NCBI GenBank assembly: GCA_018136815.1 | Contig: CM030934.1 | Coordinates: forward strand, 392,627 to 456,626 | Source of the DNA: Isochrysis galbana | Taxonomy: Eukaryota; Haptophyta; Isochrysidales; Isochrysidaceae | Length of the DNA: 64,000 bases | Direction: 5' to 3' | Shown: in pieces, positions 1-12,289 of the stretch | Layout: each line of letters opens with the position of its first letter | How positions within the stretch are numbered: the stretch's first letter is position 1 | Program-made: the position numbers and the translations under genes | Notes under the pieces: generated by a model | What the model was told of the DNA's origin: nothing | The model's input: the letters and a program-made list of their open reading frames with translations, nothing else | Database searches by the model: none

Positions 1-1573
1 CCCTCGAGCTCGCCTGCCCCGCTGCTGCCACCCGCCGCCCGCTGCAGCTGTGCGCGCCGCTCACGCATCTGCTGGCGCATCCTGTCGCCAAAGTCACCAG
101 CCTCGCGCGCGGCGGCTGCCTCCGTGTTGCCCGGCTGCTCCGCATCCTCCACGTCCCGGCCGCTGCCGCCCGTGCCGCGCATCCGCTCGATGGCCGCCTC
201 GGCACCCCCTTGCTCCTTAGTGAGCTTGGCTTTGAGCGCCACCGGGTCGACCGCTGGCTGCTTACTCAACCTCGGATCCTCAAGCAGGTCGTGGCTGCTG
301 AGCCCCTTGCGTTTATGGGCCTGGCCAGGCACGGGCATGGAGAATGGCGAGGAGGAAGGAAGGTATGAGCCGATGGCGCCAGTAAAGAAGGGCAGACGTG
401 AGCGCGCGCGCCTTTTTGAGCTCTCGCTCCTCTTGCTCCGCCTCCTCGCCGAAGGAGAGGAGGCTCAGGTTCTTTTTCTCCTTCTTGCGCTTGCGCCGCG
501 CGTCCTCCTCTGAGGCGGAGGGCGGCGGTGCCGCAGGGCGCGGCCGGGGGACGATGTCGTCGAAGGGCTCGAGCAGCACCTCCATGCGCAGCACCCTGAG
601 ATGAGGCAGAGAAGTGGGGTGCGGAAGGAGGTGCACCGGCGGTGCAGCGGTAGCGAGGAGCGCGGGCGGTAGCGCACACCTGGGAGGGTAGATGGGCCGA
701 TCGTCCTTCTCAACCTCGATGTCGGCGAAGCGGTTGAGATTGTAGATCGAGTTGCCCGTCACTTTGCCAAAGATAGTATGCTTACCGTCGAGCCATTCGC
801 ACCGGTCGAGTGTGATGAAGAACTGGCTCCGGTTGGTGTTGGGCCCGCTTGACGCCATGCCGAGCAGCCCGCGGTGCGTGAAACGCAGTCTACCGTGCGG
901 CTCGTCCTTGAAATCTTCGCCGTAGACAGACTCGCCGCCACGGCCCGTGCCTGTCGGGTCGCCCGTCTGCGCCATGAAGTCCTTGATCACTCGGTGGAAG
1001 ATGCAGCCGTCATAGTAGCCTTCAAGTCCGAGCTGGACAAAATTGCGGCAGGCGAGCGGCGCCTCCTTGGACCACAGCTCAACGTCGAGTGGGCCGAGGC
1101 TGGTGTGCAGCACCACTTTGCCGCGTGTGACGGGCTCGTTCGCGTAGACGGTCAACTGCGACCAGGGGAAGGATAAAAAGGATATAGGTGGGAGGTAAAG
1201 GGGGGGGGAATGTTGTCGCACGCGCACGCGAGGATACGAAAACTGCAGGAGAGGGTTGGTGCACGGGTGAGAGTGGGCGCCGAGGCTCCTGCTCCGTGCG
1301 GTCACAAGAGAAGAGGAAAGGATGCGCGCGATCCGGAGAGGGGGAAACAGCGGGAAGTGCAGGGAAGGGGGAATATTCAGGGAGGGAGGGAAGGAAGGGA
1401 GGGGCGGTAGGGGGGCTGGGGGGAGAGGAGGAGGGAGGAGCGGGGAGAGCGAGAGCGAGAAGGAGGGTGGGGGAGGGAGGCCTGGAGGGAGGGAGAGAAA
1501 GGGACGGAGGGAGAGAGAGGGAGAGAGGGAGGGAGAGAGGGAAGGAGGGGGAGGGAGAGCGCACCGACGCCAT
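1..1573 (-). CDS. CWC27: CWC27, spliceosome-associated cyclophilin-type protein (3' part outside window)
   Basis: Cyclophilin-like (peptidyl-prolyl isomerase) component of the activated spliceosome, nuclear. Proposed exons on the minus strand: 1573-1565 (M-A-S), 1155-680, 595-412 and 320 to beyond base 1. The protein starts MASLTVYANEPVTRGKV and continues through the cyclophilin fold with FHRVIKDFMAQ, GDPTGTG, SQFFITL and KHTIFGKVTG. After the fold come the CWC27 hallmarks LLEPFDDIVPRP and NLSLLSFGEEAE, then SSHDLLEDP in exon 4. Introns are 1156-1564 (holds a GA-rich tract), 596-679 and 321-411. The last appears to use a GC donor (AAAAAG|GCGCGC), because no GT donor keeps the frame. A start at 1579 (M-R-M-A-S) is equally possible. 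Family identity is very likely; the tiny first exon and the GC donor are inference. The C-terminal coiled region continues off the window. Confidence 0.88.
1375..1560. repeat. GGGA/GA-rich purine tract in CWC27 intron 1
   Basis: Imperfect GGGA and GAGA units cover most of the intron on the plus strand, so the CWC27 pre-mRNA carries a long pyrimidine tract here. ORFs called across it are low-complexity artefacts. Confidence 0.85.
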
Positions 1574-2475
1574 TCGCACGCGATTGGGGATAGTTACTAT
1601 TTATGGGAAGCTACTGAACGACGAGCGACAAAATTATCTCAGATATTAAGGTTTTATCCTCTTCCTTCGAGTTTTTAATTGAGGGCATAAAAGAATGCAC
1701 TTCCTATTTTATATGACTATTTTTGCTTCACGTGAAGCACACGTGACGTATACCATAGTCGCTCTCACGTCGGGTGGGGCGCGCGTGAAGGGGGGGGGGG
1801 AGAGAGAGAGAGAGAGAGGGAGAGAGAAAAGAGAGAGAGAGAAGAGAGAGAGAGAGAGAAGAGAGATAGGGAGAGAGAGAAGAAAGAGCGAGAGCGAGAG
1901 GGAGGGAGGGAGAGAGTGTAGTAGTAACGGGAGAGAGCGGGAGTTGGAGAGAGGGAGAGAGCCCACCGATGGGAAGAGTAGAAGAAAATATGATCAAACA
2001 ATCTAATGTGAAGGGTGGGTCGGAGGGCAGCGGGGAGAAGATGTTTGAGATGATCTGAAGAGCGACAGTTGGTGGAGGTGCGCCACACATACACTTCTGA
2101 CTTCCGAATCTATTGATAACCCACCATCAATTCTTCAGCCCGCACTCCCCCTTTCTCACTCTCGCTCCCTCCCTCTCTGTCCCTCCACCACCCCTCCCTC
2201 TCTCTCACTCGCCCCGCACCCTCCACCCCTCCACTCCCCTCCCCACCCCACCCCACCCCACCCCTTCGCAGCCGCCTTACGCGGCGTGGCCTCCTGTCGG
2301 TGGCCCCCAGCCTTCTCCCCTCGTGGCCGCTCTCTCTTCTCTCTTTCTCTTCTCTCTTCTCTCTCTTCTCTTCTCTCTCCTCTCTCTCTCCCCTCTCTCT
2401 CTCTTCTCTCTCTCCCCCCCCCGCCCTATCCCCATCCCCCCCCCCCCCCCCCGCGCGCGCCTCTTCCCCTGCTCG
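1574..2475. promoter_or_regulatory. Divergent intergenic region between CWC27 and the SUMO protease
   Basis: About 0.9 kb separates the start of CWC27 (minus) from the proposed start of the SUMO protease gene (plus), so it should hold both promoters. It contains a (GA)n tract at about 1798-1980 and a CT/C-rich tract at about 2330-2460 that ends just before the plus-strand ATG. No TATA box or other recognised motif stands out. The promoter role rests on position only. Confidence 0.5.
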
Positions 2476-5400
2476 ATGGTCTTTCTGCAGAATCTACAGC
2501 ACCTGCTCAGCCAGCGGAAGAGGAGAGGCGCGGAAAGGTGAATGGAAAAGGGGGACGGCACGCGCGGGCGGGCGAGAGGAGATAGGGGAGTCGGGAGGAA
2601 GCGGGGGAGAGGGGGGGCTCGGAGAAAAGGAGGGAGGAGGGTGACAGAGGAGATAGGGGAGTACCGGGGTAGGAAGAGGTGGTCGTCAGCCGAGGGGCAA
2701 GAGGGGAGAGTGAGGGTACAGTGGGAAGGAGGCGGACGTGAGGGATGGGGGGTGAGAAACGTGGGTGAGAGTTTGGGCGGGGATTAGGCAAGGAGGAGGA
2801 GGCCGAGACGGGGATGGGATGGGACGGGGAACACCAGTGAGAGATATGACTGGGTGGGAGCGAGAGAAGGGGCGAAGCGGGTGGTGAGGGGGTCAGATAG
2901 ATCGATGGTCAAAGGGCGAGAGGGTAGGGAGAGCGTGACAGAGACGAGTGAGGGGGAGAGTGGTGTTGAGGAAAAGCGCAGCCGCCAAGGAGGAGGAGGG
3001 TGGAGTTCGGCGTGCTAAAGCTCGGGTCGGCACTAGAGGCCGGCATTCGACAGGAGAGAGGGATGGAAGTGGGAAGAGGAGGGCCCGAGTGGCAGAGCGG
3101 GCGCCTTCGTGAGGGGGCGGCTACGGCTGCGGGAAGCGTTCAGCACGATAGCTAACCATGCACTTGCTGTTCCCCACTCTACTGTCCCACACTCAGGGGC
3201 AGTGCCGTGTACCAGCAGCAGTTCAAGCGGCCCAGGATGAACAGCGGCAGCGGCATGTTTGGCCGATCGCTCGGCAGCTTTGGTGGCAGCCCAAGCATAA
3301 GATTGGGCGCCCGTGCCTCCCACCGCGCTGAGCGCTCCGCCGGGCTGCTAGACGACCACGTGCGCGCCGCCGGGGAGGGGAAACACAGCCTTGGGCCATC
3401 AACAACAACTCGTGCTTGGCGAGCCGCCCAACTCAAGAATCGCTCATCCCTCTACTGCAGGAGAACGCCCGGCCCCTCGTCTGGGCGTTTGACTTCAGCG
3501 CGATGAAGTCCTCTCTCGCGGAACCCGACGACGGCAGGCGGGACGCCGCATCGGTGGTTGCGAGGCCGCAGGACCTGCAGCCCTCGGCGTTCTCTGCGCG
3601 GCAGCTTACGGCCTCTGTGCAGGTGGAGCGCGTGCTGTCTTTGCCGCCCGAGGCGCCGACAACGGTCGCACGCGCGGCTTCGGTCGCCGCAGCTATCGAG
3701 GCTGGCGGCGAGCACAACATGGAGGTGCCCAACGATGTCCCACCGGCGCCTGCCGGTGTTGCCACCCCCGGCACGGAGCGCGTGGCCCGCGCGAGCGCCG
3801 CCCGCGCGAGCGCCGCGCGCGCGGGCTCCGCCTTTGAGTTATGCCTTGGCACACCTAGCGCGTGCGCGACTGCGGCATGGGATGAGGCCCTCGGTGGCGG
3901 CGAGGCGCACGCCACGCCGTTGGGCTCCCCCGGCCTCACACCGCCACTGGCCAGCGTGTACGACCACCGGCCCTCTTCAACGGATGCCACACGTGGCAGT
4001 GCGGCACCAGGCAGCAGCACGAGCGTCGCCGCGCTCAAGCTGTCTTTTGAGGAGCGGGTGAATCTACGGGCATACCAAATGGAGCGGGCTGAAGCGCGCC
4101 GAAAGCTCGTCCTAAGACAAGAGGAGGAGCTGCGGCGCCTTACTCGCGAGGCCGAAGAGGCTGCGCTTCGCAGGACCGTTGCGGTCAAAGAGCGCCTCGC
4201 CGCGGAGGCGCGGCTGAGGACGACGCTTGGGCTGGTTGAAACGGAAGCGCCGCCGCTGGGCAAAGCCGCTGAGGAGGACACGCACGCGGCGGTCGAACGG
4301 AGCGGTGTAGCAGCGCGCGAAGCCGACGCCTTCAGCGTAACCGCCACTGACTTGCTTGCCGCCGATGGCCTAGAGGTGGGCGCTACCGATGCCGACCTGC
4401 ATGATCTTCGAGCGCGCGTCGCCGCAGCGCGCAAGCAACTAGACGCGGAGTTTCTCCCGTCGGCGTTGTGTGCACTGCAACGTGCACGTGAACGCCTCGC
4501 GGAGCTCGCGGCGGCGCTCCGCGAGGAGGAGTTGAAGGGGAATGCACTCGCTGGCGCCGCGTGGGACGCGCCCGCCACTCTCGAGGCGCTCGGCACGGCG
4601 GCACTGCAGAGCGCCCGCCGTGCGGCGGCGCTCTGCCGCCAGCGCGCTGAGGGCGAAGCCGCTGTCGCCGCCGCCGCCGCCGAGGTCGACAAGGCGCGTG
4701 AGGTGTTCCGCGCCCTCTGTGCCGAGCTTGACGAGCGCACCCCGCCTGCGAGCGCGCCGCGCACAGGCCCTCCAGGAATGCGGTCAATCACACTGAGGCC
4801 GCTGAGCGCCGATGAGGAAGATGAGGTGGAGGAGGCCCTCATGGGAGGCGGGGACCCCTCCGAGGTGCTCGCCGAGTACGAAAACGTGCCGGTGAGGCGC
4901 AGGCTGCCGCACGCGTGCGGACCCGAGCGTTCGCCCCACGCCAGGCTAAGTCCGTGCTGAGGGTCACCCGCGCATCCGATCCGTACACAGGTGCGTCGGT
5001 CGGATATGGCGACGCTACGCCCCGGCCAATGGCTAAACGACGAGGTGATCAACTACTTTGTCGCCATGCTGAAGAGACGTGCCGCCGCCGACGCCACGGG
5101 CGACGCTGCAGCCGACGGCTTGGAGAAGTTCTCGCTCGATCGCGTCTACCTGCACAATACGATGTTCTACGCCAAGCTTGCCGAGTCGGCCTCCGGTTAT
5201 TGCTACGCCAACGTCCGCCGCTGGACGAAACGGGACAAGGTGTAGTTTCGCGCCACGCGCGTTTACGCGACGAAGCCCCGTATCCCCGGTTGCCGCGGCG
5301 CCCCCTAATCGACCGACCGACCGCGCACCGTAGGTGGACATCTTTGCGCGCGACCTTGTGGTGATACCCATCAACTGCAATCAGACCCACTGGACCCTCG

Positions 5401-5949
5401 CGCTTATCAACGTGAAGTGGAGGCGCTTCGAGTACTATGACTCGTTGTTCAATTCCGACTGCGGCCGCTTGCGCAACCTGCGGCGCTATGTGGCGGACGA
5501 GCACAAGGCAAGCACGCCGACATCTGCTGATCGGCCGCCGGCGCCACTGCGCCCGGAGCGTGTGGCCTGCGCCCCCACACCCCGCGTCCACTGATCGCGC
5601 GCCCCCGCCATCGCTACGCCATAGGATAAGAAAGGTGTTGATATTGATCTGTCCGAATGGACCGACGTCTGCCACCCGCCGGGTTCGCTACCTCGACAGA
5701 ACAACGGCCATGATTGTGGTGTGTTCATGTGCCGGACAGCAGAGTACCTAACTCGCGGAGCGCGCCTCGAGTTCGCCCAGGTGCGCCGCAATTCAACGCG
5801 TAGCTCGTAGCAGCCGCAGCTGACCCGCCGTGCTGACCCGCGCGCGCTCTCCTCGCCCCTGGTAGTCCGACATGCCATATTTTCGTCGACGCATGGTTCT
5901 CGAGATCCTGCGCGGGGAGCTCCTCGATGAAATGAACACGCATGGGTGA
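2476..5949 (+). CDS. ULP1/SENP-type SUMO protease (peptidase C48), seven exons
   Basis: Cysteine protease expected to mature SUMO and remove it from substrates. Proposed exons: 2476-2537, 3197-3359, 3461-4891, 4991-5239, 5334-5507, 5625-5780, 5866-5949. They join in frame to about 772 residues. The C-terminal 210 residues are a C48 domain: WLNDEVINYF, THWTLALI (catalytic His about 654), YYDSL (Asp about 671), then Gln about 718 and the NGHDCGVFMC loop (Cys about 724), ending MPYFRRRMVLEIL. The triad looks intact. The N-terminal part is low-complexity, with a charged coiled coil around nucleotides 4030-4290. The intron at 5508-5624 has a GC donor (AAG|GCAAGC). The first exon (MVFLQNLQHL) is supported by exact phase agreement with exon 2 across a 659-nt intron but is the least certain part. 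Confidence 0.85.
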
Positions 5950-6569
5950 TGCAATACGACCGAGCGAAACACCCGATGCTGCCCCGCCGTTGGAGCACCT
6001 GCAGACGGGTGACTTGCGAGCCAACGTCAAGGCTTGGCGATGCGAACCATCGCTGTCCATGTGATAGTCAAGCGGGCATTCGGGTAGCCCCGCTTCTCCG
6101 CGCCATCGGCGCCCTACCGTGCAAAGAGAGTCTGGGGTGGGGGAAGGGAGGAGCGCAAAAAAGAAACTTTTAAAATTCTCGCCTTGCGCGCGGCTTTGTG
6201 GCTCTACTTCCAAGCCACGCAGCGTGGTCACGCATAAGGCCATATAAGCATGAAGGCGCCCAAGGCGCTCCCATATGGCACGATCCGTTCACTAAGCCGC
6301 CGAGCGTCCACCACACACACAAATCAAAGTGGAAAGTTGGAGAGCCTTCAAACGGTCGTAGTTCATAACACGATTAAACCCGAAACAGGGGACCTCTACC
6401 TCTACGCACGAAAAAGACGAATGCACCGTATTTCTTCCGACCAACGCTGCTACTGCCACTAGCTATGCACCATGCACTAACATGCCAAGCCACGACACGC
6501 ATGACCGTAATAAGAATAAGAATAATAAGTTAAATAAGACCCAAGAGACATAACTAAGCACCAGATCAA
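5950..6569. other. Intergenic, no gene seen
   Basis: Downstream flank of the SUMO protease gene. Composition drops toward A/T near 6470-6569, ahead of a retroposon start. No coding potential or repeat family could be recognised. Confidence 0.5.
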
Positions 6570-7141
6570 AAACTATTGTTATAGTTTCAGCGATGGAGCG
6601 CGCGCCGACCGCTCCCACCTCCCAGCCCCCCGCCGCCACGACGCCCCACCGGGGCCGCCCCAAGCCGCCGGAGCCGAAGCGCTCGCAGGCTGCCCCCCTC
6701 ACGGACAGTGACGTCGACATGATCCTCCCGCCCTCACCTCCCCAACACCACCAGAAGCAAGGAACAGGCCGAGTCCTGTTCCCCTGCAGAACAACAGGGC
6801 CAGCCTCTGGCCCTGCCGCCTGCTACTGCCGCCTTGCGCCTTGCCACCCCAACAAGGACTCCCCATGGTGGGTGGCAGCACTGCTGCCACCCCCATGGAG
6901 GCAACTCCTACCACCAGTGCACCCCTCGTGGGCGGGCACTTCACACAACAATCAATCATGGGGGCCTTTGCGGCCTCCAACCCCTCAAAGAACACCACTC
7001 AGAAATCGTACGCCGAAGCGGCTGGACCCATGGCACAGCAGCCAGCACAGAAGCAGTTAGCCCCACCTCAACCCACTCAACAACCCACGCAGGAAGACTC
7101 GGAAGACTCGGGCCCGACTGTATACCTACCGCGCATGCTCT
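6570..7141 (+). mobile_element. LINE-like retroposon 5' end with ORF1 fragment
   Basis: Begins with a hairpin (stem AACTAT/ATAGTT, loop TGTT, 6571-6586) six bases before ATGGAGCGCGCGCCG at 6593. The reading starts MERAPTAPTSQ with PKRSQAAPLTDSDVD. A later frame (6841-7146) contains KSYAEAA, a motif common in LINE ORF1 proteins. Frames shift within the stretch, so it is decayed. A near copy of the first 170 bp lies at 13143. It is interrupted at 7142-7157 by the insertion described next. Confidence 0.6.
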
Positions 7142-8750
7142 TATAATAATTTGACGATGCCTACGAGTTAGATGCGTAATAGAATCTAAAGAATTGGAGC
7201 TAATATCTATATATCTGAGCGCCACACCTAACCTAAGAGCCACCCAAATAGAAGCGTTAAGGACTAGCCCCGTGGGAAGAGAACACGACACCCTTATGGG
7301 GGGCGATTTCAACTGTGTAGAAGATGTGGAGAGAGACACAAGAAAGCACGCGAACCGAGAGGAATATGGAAACGCTCACGGATCCAAACTGAGAACGGCT
7401 ATGAACGAAATAGGGTTAATGGACGCATACAATCTAGTGAACGGTAACAACAAAGGGGGCTTCACCCGCCTCTCGGGGACTATACACACGAGAATAGACA
7501 GGATCTACTCTCCCATAGTATGCTCGAACATCAATTGGCAAACAATCGGCCCACACCCGGCACTATTCACGGGAAAAGGCGCCTCGGACCACCTTCCGGT
7601 GATGGGCACCTTCGAAATGGTAGGGTTCAAACCCGGACGCACGTACGACGTGCGAATCGACAACGAGCTCTTAGGTGCGGAAGACACACGGAGAGTGATA
7701 ACACACTTGTGGAGAAGCCACATAAAACCCGAGACACCGGACGAAGACGTCGATGACGCGTGGAGTAACGCGAAAAAGGCGGCGGCAATTTACCTTCTGT
7801 GGGCAACAAGACAAAACAGAGAGCAGCAAGAGATAGCGAAAGCCGTCGAAGAGCTCGCACTGATCGGGATAGAGCTCAACGACGGCGAACCAAACGCAAG
7901 GAAAGTGGATAGGATGCGCGAACTCAACAAAAAGATAGACACGATTCGCAAGAAGTCCAGACCGACGACCAAAGAAAGCTTCGACTCCCTCAAGCACGAG
8001 GAGAGAATGACGAAAGAATTCTTTCACAGATTTCAATCACGCGCCTCTAACAGCGCAATTCCGGAACTATTCGTCACGGGCGACTGGAACGCCCCGGGGA
8101 ACGACACGAGGAACACGACCGCGGACGATACGGAAATACGAAACGAACTTCGCAAGTATTACGTATGGTTATATCAGGAACGACGTAGCACCAGAGACCA
8201 CGAACTCGAAGAAACGTTAGAAACGCGCCCAATGAACAACCATGACAGCGATGCCATAGAAGGGAAAATAACGATGGAAGAACTAACCGACCCTGAGACC
8301 CGTTTTCAACAGGAACGACAAAGGCGGTCTTAAGCCCAGCGCGGAGCTAGTGGAACTAGCCTCCAAGCTGGGGATCGCACACGCTGTCGAGGGGACCATG
8401 GACCAAAGGAACAAAGGAAATTGAAACATCGATACACCTACCTAAGCCGCTGGTAGAGACAATGGAACCGGGATATAAACCAAACAAACAAAAAGCGACC
8501 AGACGGACACATTCGACAACAAAGACAATTCCAGAAGGCCTGCCCGGACCCCACACTCTAAACCAGGCCTCAGGTAGCGCACCGAGGCCGGACCCCGGAA
8601 ACCGAAGAAAAAGGAAAGAAGGGGGGCAGGGGAAGAGGTGGAGGGAGGGATGATAAGGGCGGTGTAGATAGCGAAGGGAAATCCCATAACTAGTAGGTGT
8701 GTAGCCCTGAATCTTCAGAAGTTTTTTTTTTATATATAATAATTTGACGA
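7142..8750 (+). mobile_element. LINE fragment with AP-endonuclease domain, flanked by a 16-bp direct repeat
   Basis: The reading frame open from about 7155 to 8333 encodes the C-terminal half of an APE-type endonuclease: IYLSATPN, GGDFNCV, RIDRIYS and SDHLPVMGTF. A charged linker follows, and it stops before any reverse transcriptase. The sequence TATAATAATTTGACGA occurs at 7142-7157 and again at 8735-8750, as expected for a target-site duplication. The right end has a run of T rather than A just before the repeat. The endonuclease N-terminus is missing, so this is a dead partial copy. A related, tandemly duplicated piece lies at 37100-37440, and the matching 3' part of such an element is at 25830-28370. 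Confidence 0.72.
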
Positions 8751-9875
8751 ATTGGAGTGGCCCATAGGGCCTGAGGGCAATGAGGAGGGAGATGAGTGTT
8801 ACGAGAGCGAGAACGACGAGAGCGAGAGCGACGACAGATGACGACTGACGACAGGACGACGGACAGAGACACCCAGGAAAACACCCCGACTCTCGCCCCA
8901 CGACTTTCTCACACAACTCGACTGAAATCAAACCCAAACACTCCGATCAGACAACGACGGACGACGACCAAAGGGCGATCTGTCGGCGATCTTGTCTGGA
9001 ACGGGAATCGCACCATAACGGAAACGAGAGGCAATCTTGCTACGCAGGATTCCAAGAGACCTACCGAATAAGACGAGAGAAGTGCGATGTGCCTAAGGGG
9101 GAGATACGAAGAGGTCGTAAATTAAACCTGATCGCCCCCAGAAGCAGATAAAGAACCGCAGGGGAGATAGCAAATTAAACCTATCTGCGAGGCGCCTGGG
9201 AGGAAGAAAGGTGGGGAAACTTCCCTTCTCTTTCGAGAGAAAGAGAGAGGGCGCTCCACAACCCACGATCCCATGCATCCAAGCGAAGCTTTTGACCGAG
9301 AACGAGAGAAAGCAGAGAATTATAACGATAACGATAAGTACCGAATGACGAAGAGAAGCCTAATGAGCGTCGATTCGCTAATGCGACACTTTTTTAGCCC
9401 CGTCTTTCAATGTCAATGTTTTTCTTGGAGAGGTCAAAAACAGCTGTCTTTAGTGTCTTTCTAGACCCAAACCACTGTCTTTCACATGTAGGCTCCTCAC
9501 CCCTCACCCATCACCTAGTTGCTCGTTGCTAGTTGGACCCATGAGCAGCTCATTCGGGGTTGCTTTGTGCTTTGGGTGTAAACAGCAGCTCTCTGCGGAG
9601 AGCCTCTGGCGGCGCTCTCTCCGCCATCGCCCTCCGCGCGGCCCGCGGAGAGCCCTTTTGTTTTTCGTGCGCTGAGGCCCCGGCCACCTTCCACCTTTAC
9701 TAATAGTTAGAGAAACGGGTGATAGAAGAGTGAACAACTACAATATTATGGTACACTCTGGATCTCTCTCTCTCTACTAAGTTACTAGGATCCGTCCCCT
9801 TTTTACGTGCGAGTACTTTTATTTCCAAGTTCTTTCGAGAGGAGGGCTCTCTCCACTGGAGAGGATATAGAAGAA
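8751..9875. other. Intergenic with decayed repeat DNA
   Basis: No gene recognised. A short phrase GCAAATTAAACCT near 9168-9183 recurs near 47101 next to Gypsy remnants, so part of this stretch may be old LTR-element sequence. The right end runs into GA-rich DNA. Confidence 0.4.
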
Positions 9876-10033
9876 ACTAGAGAGAGAGAGAGAGAAGAGA
9901 GGGAGGGAGGGAGGGAGGGAGGCGAGGGAGAGAGAGGTTGTTAGAGAGCTTAATTGGGAAGAAAGAAAGAAAAAAGAGAGAGAGAGAAGAAAGTAGAGAG
10001 AGAGAGAAGACAAGTGTGAGAGAGAGAGAGTTG
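9876..10033. repeat. GA-rich tract upstream of plastid-protein gene
   Basis: Imperfect (GA)n and GGGA units reach to within a few bases of the ATG at 10034. It probably lies in the promoter or 5' UTR. Confidence 0.8.
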
Positions 10034-10231
10034 ATGGTGGCCTCGTGGGTGGCGTTGCTGTCGGCGCTAGGTGGCGCCAGCGCGTGGAGCGTGGGCTGCA
10101 CGCGTGTGACGCGCACGGCGGTGCGCGCGGCTGTCCGACTCGATCAAGCCGCGCCGCAGGGACGCGTCGGCATGGCGGACGGGCCGCAGGTGAGAGGGGA
10201 GGGCTCTTTCGCTCTCTCTCTCGTCTCTCTC

Positions 10232-10301
<70 letters not shown>

Positions 10302-11813
10302 CCCCCCCCCCCCTCCCCCTCTAGCTCTATCTTGCTCTCCCTCCGCCTCCCCCGACCTCCTGCCCCCCCCTCCCTTCCCTTCCCTGCTCTGCTCCCTGCT
10401 TCTCTGCATTGCCTTCTGTCTGTCCTGTCACCTTCTTCCCCTCCTCTCCTCCCCGCCTCTCTCCTCCCTCTATTCCCTCCCAACTCCGCGCCCCCCGCGC
10501 CCCCCCCGCCCCCCACCTCTCTCCTTGCCCCTTCCTCCGCCTCGTCAACAATCCCCTTTTGATCTTCTCCTTGACATCTCTCCCCCTCTCATATTTCACC
10601 CCCTTCCTCTTCGCCAAATCGGCTTGCCCTGCCCGCGCTGACCCTCCCTCCCCTCCTCCTGGTAGCAACGGATCAGCGCAGAGGAGACCTACCGTGTCAT
10701 GTTCAAGACGTTGCTCGAGACGGAGAATCCAATCGCCGACGAGGTGAGCAAGAACTATGCCCTTTTCGATTACGGCTTCATGACGCGGCTCGAAAAGATG
10801 CAGGCTGAGGTGGAGGCGGGCTCGCCTCAGTCGGAGCGCCTTGCTGAGGTATCAGCCGCGCTCTCGGCCGAAATGAGCCGCCGGATGGGAGAGGCGGCCG
10901 AGACGCTTCGTATGGTGCTCCAATCGCCGAGCGCCATCGTGATGGAGGGAAAGATGGCTGGCCTCGCGCGACAGGGCAAGATTGATGACGCGCTCCTCCA
11001 GCTGCTCGAGGCTAACCTGCAGCAGGCCAAGGCAGCGGGCGAGGCGGGTGCCGCCGCCGTTGCTGCGCTCACTAAGCTGCAGGCGCGTGTGCAGGAGGAG
11101 GTTGACAAGAAGGTGCCACCTGACGTGCAGCTTCTGCGCCGGCTCCTCCGCATGGACTCAAAGCCGGCGCGCATGGAACTTCTCAAAGAGAAAATGTCTC
11201 CGAAGCAGCGCTCTCAGCTCGTCATCGCCGGCTCTGTCTCCGACGCGACCAAGACTGACCTCAAGACGGAAGATACGGCACCAGAGATCGACCCGCGCGC
11301 TCTGGCTCAGGCGTTTACCAACCTCAAGGTGCGTACTCGCCCCCCCCCCCCCCGCAAATCATCGTTATTGCACCACGCCGCGTCCACATGCCCACGCGAC
11401 AATATTGCACTTGGCAGGCACGCTTTGGGAACGTCGACGAGTCGTACGACACCGGCTTCATGAAGAAGGTTGAGGCCATTGCGGAGGAGGCGGAGGAGGT
11501 GGCGCTGGAAATTGCGGGCGGCAAGGAGATCACGGCGCGCGAGCAGCAGGACATGATGTGGGAGCGCGGCACCGTCTCCGTGTGGGACCTTGAGCAGGTT
11601 CGGCGCGCGCGCCAGTCCGCCCTTGCGAAATGCCGATCCCGGCATGCCGTGCACGCGACTCACCGGATGGCGTCTCGTGGCTCTGACGTGCAGGTTGAGA
11701 ACCAGGCGCACGAGCAGGGCGGTTACGCTGTGTGGGAAAAGGAGGGTCAAGACCTCATGCAGAAAGACATGCAGCAGCGGATGAAGGGCTTGCAGCAAGA
11801 CGGCGACCAGTAG
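10034..11813 (+). CDS. Plastid-targeted protein of unknown function
   Basis: Exons 10034-10189, 10666-11328, 11418-11597 and 11694-11813, all joined in phase 0. The start MVASWVALLSALGGASAW is a signal peptide with an ASA-W cleavage site, followed by an R/A-rich stretch. That is the bipartite pattern for import into a complex red plastid with an aromatic residue at +1. The mature part is mostly helical and acidic (NPIADEVSKNYALFDYG, LLRRLLRMDSKPARMELL, FGNVDESYDTGFMKKVEAI) and ends in a Q/D-rich tail. I do not recognise the family. Intron 1 (10190-10665) holds a (CT)n tract. The proposed last intron (11598-11693) is 96 nt with no stop in frame, so it could also be retained or be exon. Confidence 0.75.
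10234..10311 (+). repeat. (CT)n microsatellite followed by C-run, in intron 1
   Basis: A near-pure CT dinucleotide tract ending in a C-run, inside intron 1 of the plastid-protein gene. Confidence 0.9.
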
Positions 11814-12289
11814 ACGGCGCCCGCATTCCATACATAACGCATGAAGGGCGCTGCTGTCGCCTCCTTTTCAATCCTGCTTCTCAGGCTGCCGGCGGCTGTG
11901 CAGCCATTCCCGGCGTGGCCCGGTAAATGTGAACTCAGACAATTAGGCAGGCGACGTTGTAGCGAACTCTCGATCCCCTTGGAGGTTGGGCGCCAAATTC
12001 GCTGAGCTAATGTACAATGGGACTGAAGCCTTACGAGTCTCTGGCCTGTATGTGTGCGGACGAGGGCGCGCTTACGCAGAGCGTAAGGCGCGCGCTACGT
12101 GCTCGTTGCTGCGTCCCTGATCTTTACACCTAATCGAGGTACTTGCCGGCGTGCTGCGGTGCTTGGGGACTTCAACGGGCAATGCAGGAGGCTAAGAGAT
12201 CAGTTCGTTGATCGCTTACTTTGTGGGTGCGGTGTGTGGCTGTGGCGCCGTGTTAGCGCGCAGCGGAAGCGGAGGCTTAAGCTATTGCG
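11814..12289. other. Intergenic, no gene seen
   Basis: 3' flank of the plastid-protein gene. No recognised feature. Confidence 0.45.

Noticed and set aside
3433-5052. 539-aa open frame on the minus strand
   Set aside because: It lies opposite the SUMO protease coding exons in GC-rich DNA and has no domain; the plus strand carries the conserved protein.
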